This document shows, one piece after another, positions 25,887 through 36,672 of a stretch of DNA of 64,000 nt. Location: the NCBI GenBank assembly GCA_029582155.1, contig CM055896.1, positions 23,064,184 through 23,128,183 of the forward strand, given 5' to 3'. Position 1 is the stretch's first letter. The number at the start of each line of letters is the position of its first letter. The translations under genes were made by a program, and so were the position numbers. The notes under the pieces are model-generated. The model was not told the DNA's origin, ran no database searches, and worked only from the letters and a program-made list of their open reading frames with translations. This DNA comes from Panopea generosa (lineage: Eukaryota > Mollusca > Bivalvia > Adapedonta > Hiatellidae).

Positions 25887-26686
25887 CCTGCACTTTTTCC
25901 AAGAAAAATAAAAACAATCTGAATCAATTGAAATTGCAAACAATCTCAAATAACTTGTATGTTTAATATAATTATATAAATTACGCACACACAACCCCTG
26001 ATTATGTGCCAATGGCAATTTACATATATATAGACCTGCACTTTTAAAGTTATCAAGCTACGCCGCTTTTTCCTACTACTTGTACTAATCAAACTAATTA
26101 AAAGATCCAAAACTAGTCTTACACTGCTACATGCAATATATATGGAAAAAACAAACTACTTCGTATCTTTGTCTCTTACATCTTATATTAAGTATGAGCC
26201 TCTGTATATTTGTATCATTACTATAACATACAGTATCATGTTTCTATAATTTTACATTGGCCTTACTTAAGTTTTATGTAATTTAACCCCTATTATAATA
26301 AAATAGTATACTTATCTTAGAAAGTTTCTGACTGTATCAGTTGGCTCATACTTAACCTTAGAGCTGGGGCTCTCATCGTAACACACCACCGCTCGTCCAA
26401 GCAATGGTGCTTATGTACGGCTCCAGACAATGGACAGCCGGCTCATGCTTACTCTCCGTCCGACATTAGTGTCCGGCTCCTGACGCTGTCCTATCTATTA
26501 ATCCAGGCGATGAACTTGTGGCAGTTTATGTTATAACTTTATGAGTCACTTTTCTAATAACATGAATAAAATACAACAGTTCTGTTGTTCTCCGCAGTTA
26601 TTGTTATTAAACCTAAGCTCCATCTTAAATCATAGTTCCGACGTATAACAAAATGTCGCAGTCATCGATTAAGTTTCATAGCCAAT
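25887..26686. other. gene-free DNA with a GC-richer patch
   Basis: The patch at about 26360-26510 (for example GACAGCCGGCTCATG, TGTCCGGCTCCTGACG) is clearly richer in GC than the surroundings and has repeated CCGGCTC words. I cannot assign it. Confidence 0.45.
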
Positions 26687-26872
26687 CTTATGAAAATATG
26701 TTTAAACAACGTAACTATTCGGCAAACGCAATGACCTCGAATGGAGAGTTCCTGCACATGTATCACTTATATACCGACTGTATCGCACGAGTTAGCTCGT
26801 GCACTATACCCTAGACTGAACATTACACGTATATGTATTCATTTACTTTAAACCCATAATGAATACATTTAC
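26687..26872 (+). repeat. dispersed ~185-bp repeat, copy 2
   Basis: Partner of 18945-19128, same orientation, about 7.7 kb apart. Confidence 0.88.
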
Positions 26873-27249
26873 CCGCCATAATGCAGATTGCTTCATTGTA
26901 TTTTTTAACTTGGTTTTTACAAATTACATTCATATGAATGACAATTTTTAACTTCCATGTATGTAAATTGTATGTTGCAACTGGATAATTAAGATTTACA
27001 TTTACTAAAATGCCAATTTTTATATTGCAGCTTTTAATTTACAAATTGTTTTACCGATCCTGAACTGTTTGACCATTATCACCAAGAAGCACACCTGTTT
27101 ATCACATGTGTCACTAGAATTTCTTAGATTAGGATTTCATTAAAATATTTTAACCTACATACGGTAGGTGTGTTTTTTTTTCGTATTTTATAATATCTTT
27201 TTAGTTATTATAATTTTTTTTAAATATTTTTAGACCTACATATTATTTT
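26873..27249. other. AT-rich spacer
   Basis: Low-complexity T- and A-rich sequence. No gene is seen. Confidence 0.5.
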
Positions 27250-27390
27250 AATATTATATTATATTATATTATATTATATTATATTATATTATATTATATT
27301 ATATTATATTATATTATATTATATTATATTATATTATATTATATTATATTATATCAGATCATATCATATCATATCATATCATATCATATT
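27250..27390. repeat. (ATATT)n then (ATATC)n pentanucleotide microsatellite
   Basis: About 20 pure ATATT copies change at about 27355 to a short run of CATAT copies. Confidence 0.95.
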
Positions 27391-27507
27391 ATATGTATTT
27401 ATGTGTTTTCTAGTTTTTTTAAGTCATCAATCTTATGTTTAACCACGTCATAATAACGTAGAGTTGATTAGAAAACGTCACAAAGTGGGATATTTTCATA
27501 TATTTTT

Positions 27508-27816
27508 TTGTTTTACATTTCATTCATGCCTTTTAATGTGCACAGTGTTAGTGGGCATATCGTCAACAGAGACCGGTTATGTCCTTTCTGTAATGATGCT
27601 ATAGAAGATGAGTGTTATGTTATTTTAAAATGTGCCTCTTATAAAGATATTAGGACAGATCTGATGCTTAAAGCAGTAAGCATAGATGCAAACTTTAATA
27701 ATTTTGATGATTGTAATAAAATGAAGTTTCTCTTTTCCAATAAAGATATGATAAGAATATGTGCCAAAACCTGTTTTACAATACTACAAAAACGTAGAAA
27801 TATTTTATATAAATAA
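27508..27816 (+). pseudogene. LINE ORF2 C-terminal fragment (different subfamily)
   Basis: The 102-residue frame has RDRLCPFCNDAIEDECYVIL followed by KCASYKDIR and ends in AKTCFTILQKRRNILYK. A C-x2-C, IEDE, C-x-Y-x-x-x-R arrangement is usual at the extreme C-terminus of LINE ORF2 proteins in invertebrates. In the canonical form IEDExH the histidine is here tyrosine. No RT domain precedes it, only a pentanucleotide microsatellite, so it is a severely 5'-truncated insertion. Downstream sequence to about 28258 probably is its 3' untranslated region. Confidence 0.75.
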
Positions 27817-28258
27817 TGTATTATATCTTAAATGTAAAACAAATTAATTTTATATTATGTTGAGAAATCGGTGCTAATCAGGTCATTCCAGATCTGATCT
27901 GGGGTGATAACTGATCTTTTAAAATATTTTTTAAAAAGCTTTTGACTATATAGCGATGCATTTGCATTTATTTTTCCTTTCACGATTTAACAAAAGTTAT
28001 TTTAATAATCTTTTAGGTCTCGAGCCAAGATTAGCGCCGGTATCTCAATTCTTAGTGTATAATGCTTTATAGTATACATCTTTTTCAAAAATAATGCATG
28101 AATAATCTGTGATAGTTGTATATATTTTATGTCAATTAATATTATAGCGATAGTCTCTTGTAATTCTAATATTGAATGGCTATGTACGTTGTATGTGTTA
28201 CTGTATGTTTTATTTATATGTTTGTACATAGATGAGACTTAAATAAAGATATATATAT
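27817..28258 (+). mobile_element. probable 3' untranslated region of the truncated LINE
   Basis: A non-coding stretch follows the LINE C-terminus and ends in a TTAAATAAAGATATATATAT word, with a polyadenylation-like AATAAA at about 28240. I infer that the insertion ends near 28258. Confidence 0.5.
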
Positions 28259-28980
28259 ACTGCTCAGAAAGCCATGTCTTTGCCATTTTAACCTTTCAAT
28301 CGCTTCAATGTTGTTTGATACTAGTGCTAAAGACGAATTGACAGGACTGCAGTTATTTTAATGACAATTCGCTAAATAGTGTGGCAAACACTGTAACACA
28401 GTCACTCGCCGTAAAGCATGTCTTTAAATATGCAATGTTGGCTAAGTCTAATATAAATCACGTTGATTTTGTTACTATATATAGTAACACATGTAAAAAA
28501 AGTATTTGTTTAACAGTATTGATTTACCTGACCATGTCTGTGTTTAACATCACACACATGCGCATACTACTGTATTTGTAAGAGAGAAAATAGTATATGT
28601 GTTATCAAGTTTGATATGATTTATTAAGATCCACTACATATCGTTCTGGATCATATGACGTACATGTAAATATATATCAAATAAAGCATACAATAGATTT
28701 TACTCCAGAACCACTATATTCTGACACATGGTCTGTTCCAATAGTAAGTTATTTGCAAAAGTTCTCATAAAAAGGCATTTAAAGTCAATATATTAATAAC
28801 TTGTAGATTAGTAATAACTTCATTGCCGTCTGCTATATTTCTAGAAGTATCTGGGGAAATGTGCAGTATGGTGCACAGCTTTGACGCACATATATCACCT
28901 TGTGAAGGGCAACGGCTGAAGTACAATTTTAATCAATAATCTTACCCATAAAAATATATCAATGCTACATTAATCGTTCA
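28259..28980. other. gene-free AT-rich DNA
   Basis: No supportable feature is seen. Confidence 0.5.
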
Positions 28981-29145
28981 AGTGGGTGGTAGAGTAGTTA
29001 ATAGAGTGTTGGTGGCTCACCCCCAACCCCCAGCCTGGCCAGATGCCACACCCCCAACCCCCAACCCCCAGCCTGGCCAGATGCCACTCATAAAGCAATA
29101 CTCAGTACTGGTTCTATCCGGTAGGCGGACTCGAGCGTAGTTTAA
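28981..29145 (+). mobile_element. SINE-like remnant with tRNA-like head and shared core word
   Basis: GTGGGTGGTAGAGTAGTTAA resembles a pol III A-box head. It is followed by a duplicated C-rich block (GCCTGGCCAGATGCCAC twice, at about 29032 and 29070) that has replaced the B-box. It then has ACTCAGTACTGGTTC and GGCGGACTCGAGCG. The ACTCAGTACTGGTTC word recurs at about 63017 behind another tRNA-like head, supporting a common SINE family. Degenerate. Confidence 0.6.
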
Positions 29146-30479
29146 ATAATCGAAATGAAATAAATTGATAGAAACTAAACTAACCATTCGAATCATTCAG
29201 AATTAAACCTGAGAAATACAAGATTCTATTTAAATGTGTGTGTTTCCTTTGTTGGTTTGATGCATGTACATAGTAAAGAAATAACTACAGGGTTCCTAGC
29301 CTGTAGAAACACTCCAACTTGACACCTCCCGTCTTTACTTGATGAAGCCAAACAGTGCCAATCATAATAGTCCAGTCAAACTGTTCTCATACAAATACGT
29401 CAGGTAGATATGCAACATTTACTTGGCAGAGATAACAATAAACAAAAGTAATAATAACGATATTCGATCCAGGCTTGCATGTTTTAACTAAAATATCAAA
29501 TTTTAACGTACTTATTATATGTCGTTGTTCGAGGAAAAAATTTAGAAAAACTGTTTTTTGATATAGCCGATCCCATTCAGTATAGAAATGAAAGGAAGTG
29601 TTTTTGTCAATAAGCTGACTTCTTTTTGTCTGATATCCAATAACTCTTGTCATGAACTGAATACACAGATCCGTAATATACATTATATACAAGCACACTG
29701 AATAAAATCGGTAAGTGTCAACTTCTATTTTTTAAATATTTAATATATTACTAAATATATCGACATGATTTTTTCAAAATATTACAACAGCCTTCGAGCG
29801 GACATTTTAGCATAGACATGTTGTCCATTGTTATACCGATCACTCAAGAGTAGACCATTGTCAAAAAGAGCAAGATGCGCCCGTACAGCAAATCCTCGTT
29901 ACAACACAAAGTCGCCATTCGCTAGTCTAACATATAGGAAGTAAAAATAGAAAAACATAAAATATGTTGAAATGATGCGTCGGATGAGGATTGAAGAGCT
30001 GGTCGTGCCGCCGGCATGCTGCTTGCTGGGAGCTCCATTCTACACGTATTTATAACTTCAATGTTTTTGCTCATTTTGTGAATTATTTTTTATTAATTTA
30101 ATTTGAAAATCCATCTGTGAGTAGAAACCAGCGTTCTTGCCGTCGACATAAATGCTGTCGGCATCGTTGCGAGCTCCCAAATTATTTGTTTTAAAAACCT
30201 TTCATAGTAGAGACTGCATTCAATTTAAAAAATGTTTTCAGTGCTTCAATTTGACTGTATCGTTTAATGCATTAATTTGGAAAATTTTGCCGTATTCTAT
30301 ACACAGCTATTTATCCATCTCGGGGATTGCACTGTTATGGTAAAGTTGTGAATAAAATAACCAATAACACCTTTTATAATTTAAGTACGCTATGGTAGTT
30401 AAGATTTCAATACAGTTCGTTATTTTTAACCCGAACCTTTAAATTTTAAGCTGCATCACTTTACTTATTACATGCATTA
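29146..30479. other. gene-free DNA
   Basis: No supportable gene is seen. Possible 5' flank and terminal repeat of the Tc1-like element could lie at the right end, but I could not find matching inverted repeats by eye. Confidence 0.45.
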
Positions 30480-31370
30480 TATTAGGTCTCCATTCAGCAT
30501 AACCCATTGCTTGATCTGCCTCGACGACGAAAGAGACGCGTTACTACGGGCAATCAGAATCACCAGATATTCCTGACACATCTGCGTGATCGGTAATTGG
30601 CGGCTACAGATACTACACGTCAAACACTTGGGATCCATCAACAGCCGATTAGCACACAGACTGCCCGGAATCGACTGAAGGCAGCGGGTTTGAGACCTCG
30701 AAGGTCCTTCATCGGCATTATCCTGACTTCTCGAAACCATCGGGCAGACTTCAGTGGGCGAGGCGCCACCTGAGTTTCAATCGTGCAGACTGGGCTACCG
30801 TCATAATTACAGACAAGTCTCGGTTTAACCTCATTAGATCCGATGGCAAAACACGTGTATATCGCCGTCGGAAAGAAAAATATGCAGACACGTGCGTCAT
30901 CGAAAGAAATCGATTCGGGGCGGCTACGTGATGATCTGAGCCGGTATCTCACTCCATGCCAAGACCCTCTTTGATGGGAGTCTTAAAAAATGTCAACCGG
31001 CACCAAACTGAAGTCACACAACCAATACTGATTCCACAGGTGCATACCAACAGGGCAATATATTCATGCAGGATAATGCCCGGCCCATATAGCGAGAACT
31101 ACACGTCAACTGTTGCAGGCCAACATCATCTGAACGTTAGACTAGCCAGCTTGCAGTCCCGTTTTTAATCCGATCGAACACGTGTTGGACGAGATTGACC
31201 GTCCGATCTGGAGCTTGCCTATACAACAAAATGTAAATGAACTTCGAAGGGACCTCACAAACACATGGAACCGTAAACCACAACGATGTCTCATGAATTA
31301 TATCAACTCCATGCGCCAGCGTGGCCAGGCCGTTATCCGCGCCAACGGGGGTCATACGCGCTACTGATAG
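30480..31370 (+). pseudogene. Tc1-like (Tc1/mariner, DD34E) transposase pseudogene
   Basis: A reading that changes frame several times gives the family's landmarks in order. These are an HTH-region remnant (ISTQTARNRLKAAGLRPRR, about 30650), the first catalytic aspartate in ITDKSRFNLIRSDGKTRV (codon 30812-30814), RFGAA (the usual GGGSV region), VHTNRAI, QDNARP with the second aspartate (31072-31074), NPIEHVLDEID with the glutamate (31176-31178), and a C-terminus ending SMRQRGQAVIRANGGHTRY. D2 to E are 104 bases apart, one base short of the 34-residue spacing, so there is a frameshift between them. The enzyme would cut and paste DNA at TA sites. Two adjacent stops follow RFGAAT. GC content is visibly higher than in the flanks. 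Confidence 0.93.
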
Positions 31371-31960
31371 TTGTGACTTTCAAAGTTGACCCTTTATGTT
31401 GCGTAGCATTTTAAATGAATTTAACAAATTAAATTGTTATGTTTTAACATTTTATTGTTTGTTACTATTTTATGAAACATATTGCAGCACAATAACAAAT
31501 CCGTAACCAGACGGTGGGGAAATAACTGATATATTCTTAAGGCGATACTTAGCAATTTAGTTTAGTAATTAGACATTTTGTACACGCATTAACACATGTC
31601 ATGAAGTTAAAGATAAATGTTTTCTGTTCAGTTTTACGGTTGTAACCACTGAAGTCCCCTGTTTTTATTCCACGTATGTAATTATGAAGAAGAATATGAA
31701 CATGTATGTGTACTTTTTTTAAAATCGCTTTATGTTTCATAAATCAAGCACATGTTTAATCAATAATTAAACTTCAGTCACACTTTTCTGAATATATACC
31801 AATCTTTGTCTGAATTGACACATTATAAAGGCACAGCCTGCTTACACGTGTTAAATGAACATACCTAGGTTAGGTTAAGAGCTTACCCTTGTTTTTCTAA
31901 AAAATCATTTATTTTAGCTCGATTACAAAATAAATTCATAGCTTTTATGAAAGAAATCCG
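31371..31960. other. 3' flank of the Tc1-like remnant, no gene seen
   Basis: AT-rich sequence. I looked for a terminal inverted repeat near 31370-31460 and did not find a partner upstream. Confidence 0.5.
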
Positions 31961-31974
31961 ATATTTGTCGAGAG

Positions 31975-32058
31975 TTGTTTTAGGAGAATATCGATAAGAA
32001 CCGTACGCGAACCGCTCGCGCGAGCGCTAAACAATCTATCCACTGCACTACAACCGCG
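31975..32058 (-). mobile_element. tRNA-derived SINE head, degenerate
   Basis: On the minus strand the region reads TGTAGTGCAGTGGATAGA, an A-box-like word. A 14-bp palindrome (CGCTCGCGCGAGCG, 32013-32026) follows in place of the anticodon arm, then GGTTCGCG/GGTTCTTATCG as a weak B-box. The A-box side aligns with the SINE at 45885-45995. It could be a decayed tRNA gene, but no acceptor stem is present. Confidence 0.5.
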
Positions 32059-32462
32059 CACGATTGTTGCACCTGAATAGTTTTAATCTCTCCATTATGT
32101 TTCCAGTTGCCGTTGTAATGTGGCTCCGTTGTCACAACTTCCGTATGTATTCAATTATTGGACGTTTTGTGTTTATATGTATTGATTGTGTTTGAAATAG
32201 TTTACTGACGGTATGATTTGAACGCTGTTTCCTGTTGAACACTTATATTATTTTGATAAACTATGTTACATCTCTGTGATAATAAATCTCAAACATTATT
32301 TGCAATATATGTTGGAAACTCACTACATGACTGGCGTACAATATCACATCACACATCTTGCGTTATGGAATGGCACTGTGTCAGAAACAGTTGCAAGATG
32401 ATAACTGGCAACTTTAATAACATATTTGACTGACTTTTAACAAGGATAATTCAAAATACCTA
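32059..32462. other. gene-free spacer
   Basis: No supportable feature is seen. Confidence 0.5.
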
Positions 32463-32809
32463 ACTCTGTGTCATCTAATTTCCTGAGGGAAGTATTTTTG
32501 GCAGCTTCGGAATACGTCTTAAATGCTACGCTATATAACACATAATGTAGCTAAACTATACATGTATGTTAGAAGTCTTCAGGAAAAGGGATAAGACTGC
32601 AGATAACATACTATAAGCTCCCGCACCATTCTAACATGGACCCCATTGCTGTCAAACGCTCCAACTCTCTAAGAGTTTGCTCTTTGATTGTTCACAAACC
32701 TGAATAGATATTACCTCAGGTAATGGGGACCACTAATACTAAATACATTGCTCAAAAATGCAACACTGACTGGCAGTATTAGCCACGTCTATCCGCCACA
32801 TTGTTTTAC
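32463..32809 (+). repeat. segmental duplication block A, copy 1
   Basis: This aligns with 36673-37022 with about 10 substitutions and a 3-base indel over ~350 bases (about 3 percent). In copy 2 block A runs straight into block C; here it is interrupted by the 3.09-kb element at 32814-35903. Confidence 0.93.
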
Positions 32810-32813
32810 TGTA
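32810..32813. other. left target-site duplication TGTA
   Basis: TGTA precedes the element and again follows it at 35904-35907. The undisturbed paralogue has a single TGTA at 37023-37026. Confidence 0.9.
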
Positions 32814-33269
32814 CGTCTCACACACCAATTAATTTTGTACTGTTCTACATATAGAGACATGCACTTCTGGAACACTGGATACATTACCAATGGTTCTAAA
32901 AGTGCCTTATTCCCATAGATAGTCCTCTGTTGGTCCAAATATGCAGAAAAAAACATGGGGTTGACCAGGTTGCTTTTTCACAATTTCGATGGTTTGATGG
33001 CACCCCTTCATTTTTGACAATTCTGCCCATTTGTCGCAGTGTATCACTACGCATCTTTAAACTGTTATAGCATCATCAAACAGTTCCCAGGGTCACCCAA
33101 ACTTTGAAGAAATCATGAAAATGTTCCAATGTTCCCATATGCACAAAGAAATATGACATTTTATGCATTTTTAAAAAAAAAATTACCCAACCGCTTTACA
33201 CAGCTCTAATTTCTTGGGCGTAATAATCTTGCTACCGTCATGCAAGGGAGGTAATTGTTCAGTGAGACC
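32814..33269. repeat. left terminal direct repeat
   Basis: 456 bases, identical by eye to 35448-35903 and recognisably related to the solo copy at 47287-47697. The first ~19 and last ~19 bases are imperfect inverted repeats, about 15 of 19 matching. Confidence 0.93.
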
Positions 33270-33458
33270 TTGAAGAGTAGATATTGTCATGACATGTGAC
33301 TGAATTTTTGTCGAAAAAACCTTTACCATTTCTAAATATAAAAGTACGCCTTTTGAATTCATCGCGCAACTGTTTTCGAATTCATGCACCAAAATAAGAT
33401 GGCGGTCACACATGCATAAATCAGTTTCGGACGACTCGAAAACAGGAAAAACTGCCAA
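33183..33458 (-). CDS. uncharacterised 91-residue open frame crossing the inner edge of the left terminal repeat
   Basis: The frame starts in the element interior and runs into the terminal repeat, where it reads QLPPLHDGSKIITPKKLELC before its stop. I do not recognise the protein. Composition is more protein-like than the surrounding chance frames (balanced charged and hydrophobic residues, several Cys). It could be the 3' end of a decayed captured gene or chance. No start context or partner exon is certain. Confidence 0.25.
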   Translation of the reverse strand: MAVFPVFESSETDLCMCDRHLILVHEFENSCAMNSKGVLLYLEMVKVFSTKIQSHVMTISTLQGLTEQLPPLHDGSKIITPKKLELCKAVG

Positions 33459-35447
33459 ATTTTTTTAGCCATTGTACCTTAATAAAAATAATTCTAGAAA
33501 AAGAAATAGTTTGAAAATGTCCTTGTATTGCCTCCTATAGTGTATCTATCTGACTGCATATTCATTTTATTGTATATGCAACATTACATAACTTAAGTGT
33601 CAAAATACATGACCATATATGGATAAATAGTTGTTTTTGCTTCGAATAATGCTCCATTTTGTTGCAAAACTATATATTTGACTTTTTTTATATCTATAAC
33701 AAACAAATATTAATGTTTGAAGGTGCCCAGCAATAATTTGCATGTCACTGACACTAACCATGCCCCCTTTTTCAATACATGAATGAATAACATACTTTTG
33801 TACATGCATTAGATTCATTATCAACTATGAATATATCCCTTACCAATTGAGGTATCTATTAGGCATATATTAAATTCCTATACTATTTTGTTTATTTTAT
33901 CAATAAAAATAGCAAATGAAAGTAAAGTGTTCATGAAAATCACTTTAAAGCAAGAAAATGAAACGATGAATGAAAATGAGACAAAATATGGATACAGCAT
34001 ATTTGGCTGGACCGATAAGCTCATTGCAAAAAGACGGTTTGCTAAAGCGCATCTCTTTACGACAAATTAAATTAGTTTGAAATAAATATATCAAAGAATA
34101 TCGCTATAAGAAATATTTGTCGCGAGATGACTCGTTTCTTTACAGATTTTTCAAAACTGGCATAAAAAAATGGGCAGTTAAAATAGAGTTGTTGCAATAA
34201 TTATATGAAAATTAGAAATTGTCATATTTGAGAATGCTATACTGTTGAATGTGGAGAAAAATATTGTACACATTCAATAACAGACATTGAAAAAACATCA
34301 TCTTCAATGAGAAAAATCTATATTCTATAGCAAGCATCATGTATTTTTATTTGAAAAAAAAGTAAGAAGAACAACCGAAAGAAATCAGATGATGGTACAA
34401 AAGTTTCAAGCACAGGTTAACTAAACGCTGAGAAATTATTACGCGAATCTGTTTCGCGTCATTTCAAAGATGTCGCATTTTACCATTTACCTGAATGTCC
34501 AAGAGTAGGTAAATACTGTGTATAAGCCAGACCCAGCCGCATAAATATCAACAATGAGGAGAAAAAAATGACAGTAAAACAAAAATGGCAGTCATACGCC
34601 ATACCATTAAAATGAAACGGGACAGTTTGGCGGTCGGTATATCGAAAACTGGATACAGAGCTGTTGATAACAAATATCAATGACAAAATAATGAAACAGG
34701 AAATTTCTCCATAATTCATGATCAATATAATATTAATTGATAAACAGCGACATAAAAACAATATTGCTCATACGCGACCAACCGTATTGTCAAAAAGCAT
34801 GCGCTAAAGAGTGGAAACAGTATCGCGACAAATGTTACCATTTTTATGTGGGTGGGGTATGAATTATACATAAATAATGAGTTTCTAACACAAAAAAATG
34901 GTTTAACTTACATGAATCATGAAATCTGGATGCAGTGAATGCTCTAGACATGCTTTTGTTGTGATATATTAGCATCACTGTCTCTCTGTGTGACTTTCAA
35001 GTGTTTTTAAGTGCAAACTTCTATTCATTTTAGCCAGTATTTTGAGACAGATGGTTAAAATCAAGTCTTATCACATGATGCAGCAAAGCATATTTGCATA
35101 CATGATCATTTCTTTTTCAGTTAAATAGATGATCTCACTTTTTGTTCCTTCCATTGAATTGAATAAATCCTGATTCCAACATTTCCATGACAAATTTTCA
35201 GCTGCTCAGTCTCATTGCCCTATTTGCTTTACTGTTTTAGATTCAAGTTTGGTTTTACCTGTGTGACACTTCTCTATTACACTCAAAGTCATCCATTTTT
35301 CACAAAAAATACATTTATTTTTCCATTTAGAGGTTTCAAAAACAGTATTTCCCATAGAAAGTGACATATTTTCAAAAAGAAAGTAAATCTGAATCACAAA
35401 GATGCAGTTTCCTCCCAGCGTCTACCGAAAATGATCTGATTCTTGAA
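33270..35447. other. element interior, no recognisable retroelement genes
   Basis: AT-rich sequence holding only short frames. It starts TTGAA and ends TTGAA, immediately inside the two terminal repeats. Frames at 33600-33824 (minus), 33888-34070 (plus) and 34480-34761 (minus) show no family resemblance. Confidence 0.6.
35212..35397 (-). CDS. uncharacterised 61-residue open frame with C-x2-C
   Basis: The frame contains KCIFCEKWM followed by GKTKLESKTV. A Cys-x2-Cys followed by a Lys-rich GK-K-L segment is reminiscent of zinc-binding N-termini in some multicopy invertebrate proteins of transposon origin. The match is weak and I do not assign a family. It lies in the interior of the 3.09-kb element, on the same strand as the frame at 33183-33458. 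Confidence 0.2.
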   Translation of the reverse strand: MIQIYFLFENMSLSMGNTVFETSKWKNKCIFCEKWMTLSVIEKCHTGKTKLESKTVKQIGQ

Positions 35448-35903
35448 CGTCTCACACACCAATTAATTTTGTACTGTTCTACATATAGAGACATGCACTT
35501 CTGGAACACTGGATACATTACCAATGGTTCTAAAAGTGCCTTATTCCCATAGATAGTCCTCTGTTGGTCCAAATATGCAGAAAAAAACATGGGGTTGACC
35601 AGGTTGCTTTTTCACAATTTCGATGGTTTGATGGCACCCCTTCATTTTTGACAATTCTGCCCATTTGTCGCAGTGTATCACTACGCATCTTTAAACTGTT
35701 ATAGCATCATCAAACAGTTCCCAGGGTCACCCAAACTTTGAAGAAATCATGAAAATGTTCCAATGTTCCCATATGCACAAAGAAATATGACATTTTATGC
35801 ATTTTTAAAAAAAAAATTACCCAACCGCTTTACACAGCTCTAATTTCTTGGGCGTAATAATCTTGCTACCGTCATGCAAGGGAGGTAATTGTTCAGTGAG
35901 ACC
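35448..35903. repeat. right terminal direct repeat
   Basis: Identical by eye to the left repeat. Followed directly by TGTA and block C. Confidence 0.93.
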
Positions 35904-35907
35904 TGTA

Positions 35908-36040
35908 GACGACGAATCTAACGACACTATTTTTTATTTAATAACTGACCTTAAGTTTATTAAGTATATTGAATGTAATACTTTATTATCTGAATTGCCA
36001 TCAGTCACCTAACATTACTGCATTGTCGTGGTGACAGGAA
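35908..36040 (+). repeat. segmental duplication block C, copy 1
   Basis: GACGACGAATCTAACGACAC through GGTGACAGGAAGC matches 37027-37157 with a few changes. Both copies lead directly into 33-bp arrays. Confidence 0.93.
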
Positions 36041-36671
36041 GCAGACCACAGTAGCTGATGTATGTCGCACAAAGCAGACCACAGTAGCTGATGTATGTCG
36101 CACACAGCAGATTACAGTAGCTGATGTAAGTCGTACAAAGTAGACCCCAGTAGCTGATATTATATGTCGCACAAAGTAGACCCCAGTAGCTGATGTATGT
36201 CACACAAAGTTGACCACAGTAGCTGATGTTTGTTGCACAAAGTAGACCACAGTAGCTGATTTATATCGCACACAGAACACCAAAGTAGCTGATGTATGTC
36301 GCACAAAGTAGATCACAGTAGCTGATGTATGTCGCACAAAGTAGACCACAGTAGCTGATGTATGTCGCACACAGCAGACCACAGAAGCTGATGTATGTCG
36401 CACAAAGTAGACCACAGTAGCTGATGTATGTCGCACAAAGCAGACCACAGAAGCTGATGTATGTCGCACAAAGCAGACCACAGAAGCTGATGTATGTCGC
36501 ACAAAGCAGACAACAGAAGCTGATGGATGTCGCACAAAGTAGACCACAGTAGCTGATGTATGTCGCACACACCAGACCACAGTAGCTGATGTATGTCGCA
36601 CACAGCAGACCACAGAAGCTGATGTATGTCGCACAAAGTAGACCCCAGCAGACCACAGAAGCTGATGTTAT
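36041..36671. repeat. 33-bp minisatellite, array 1 (about 19 copies)
   Basis: Unit words CAGTAGCTGATGTATGTCGC and ACAAAGCAGACCA repeat every 33 bases with variants (CAGAAGC, ACACAGC, a 4-base insertion at about 36157). The period is 11 codons, so minus-strand frames stay open as LCDIHQLLWSA-like peptides in more than one frame. They are not genes. Confidence 0.96.
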
Positions 36672-36672
36672 C

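Larger units (their letters stand above)
32814..35903. mobile_element. 3.09-kb element with identical 456-bp terminal direct repeats (LTR-like, non-autonomous)
   Basis: Terminal direct repeats lie at 32814-33269 and 35448-35903, with a 2178-bp interior. The element sits between TGTA duplications, and the paralogous locus at 37023 keeps the unoccupied site. The two repeats appear identical base for base, including a run of ten A, so the insertion is recent. It postdates the ~3-percent-diverged segmental duplication. No gag, protease, reverse transcriptase or integrase is visible, nor a tRNA primer-binding site or polypurine tract. The ends are CGTCTCAC...GTGAGACC rather than TG...CA and form a short imperfect inverted repeat. 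It is therefore either a non-autonomous LTR-type element with unusual ends or a composite of two identical MITE-like units. Confidence 0.88.

Noticed and set aside
30477..30952. Minus-strand frames of 87 and 104 residues
   Set aside because: They are shadows of the plus-strand Tc1-like transposase, whose motifs are clear.
30100..31460. Terminal inverted repeats for the Tc1-like element
   Set aside because: I compared the flanks for complementary ends and found only loose AT-rich similarity, not enough to call boundaries.
32814..35903. Ordinary LTR retrotransposon with gag-pol
   Set aside because: No RT, integrase, protease or gag motif in any frame of the 2.2-kb interior, no clear primer-binding site, and non-TG/CA termini. 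Reported as LTR-like or composite instead.
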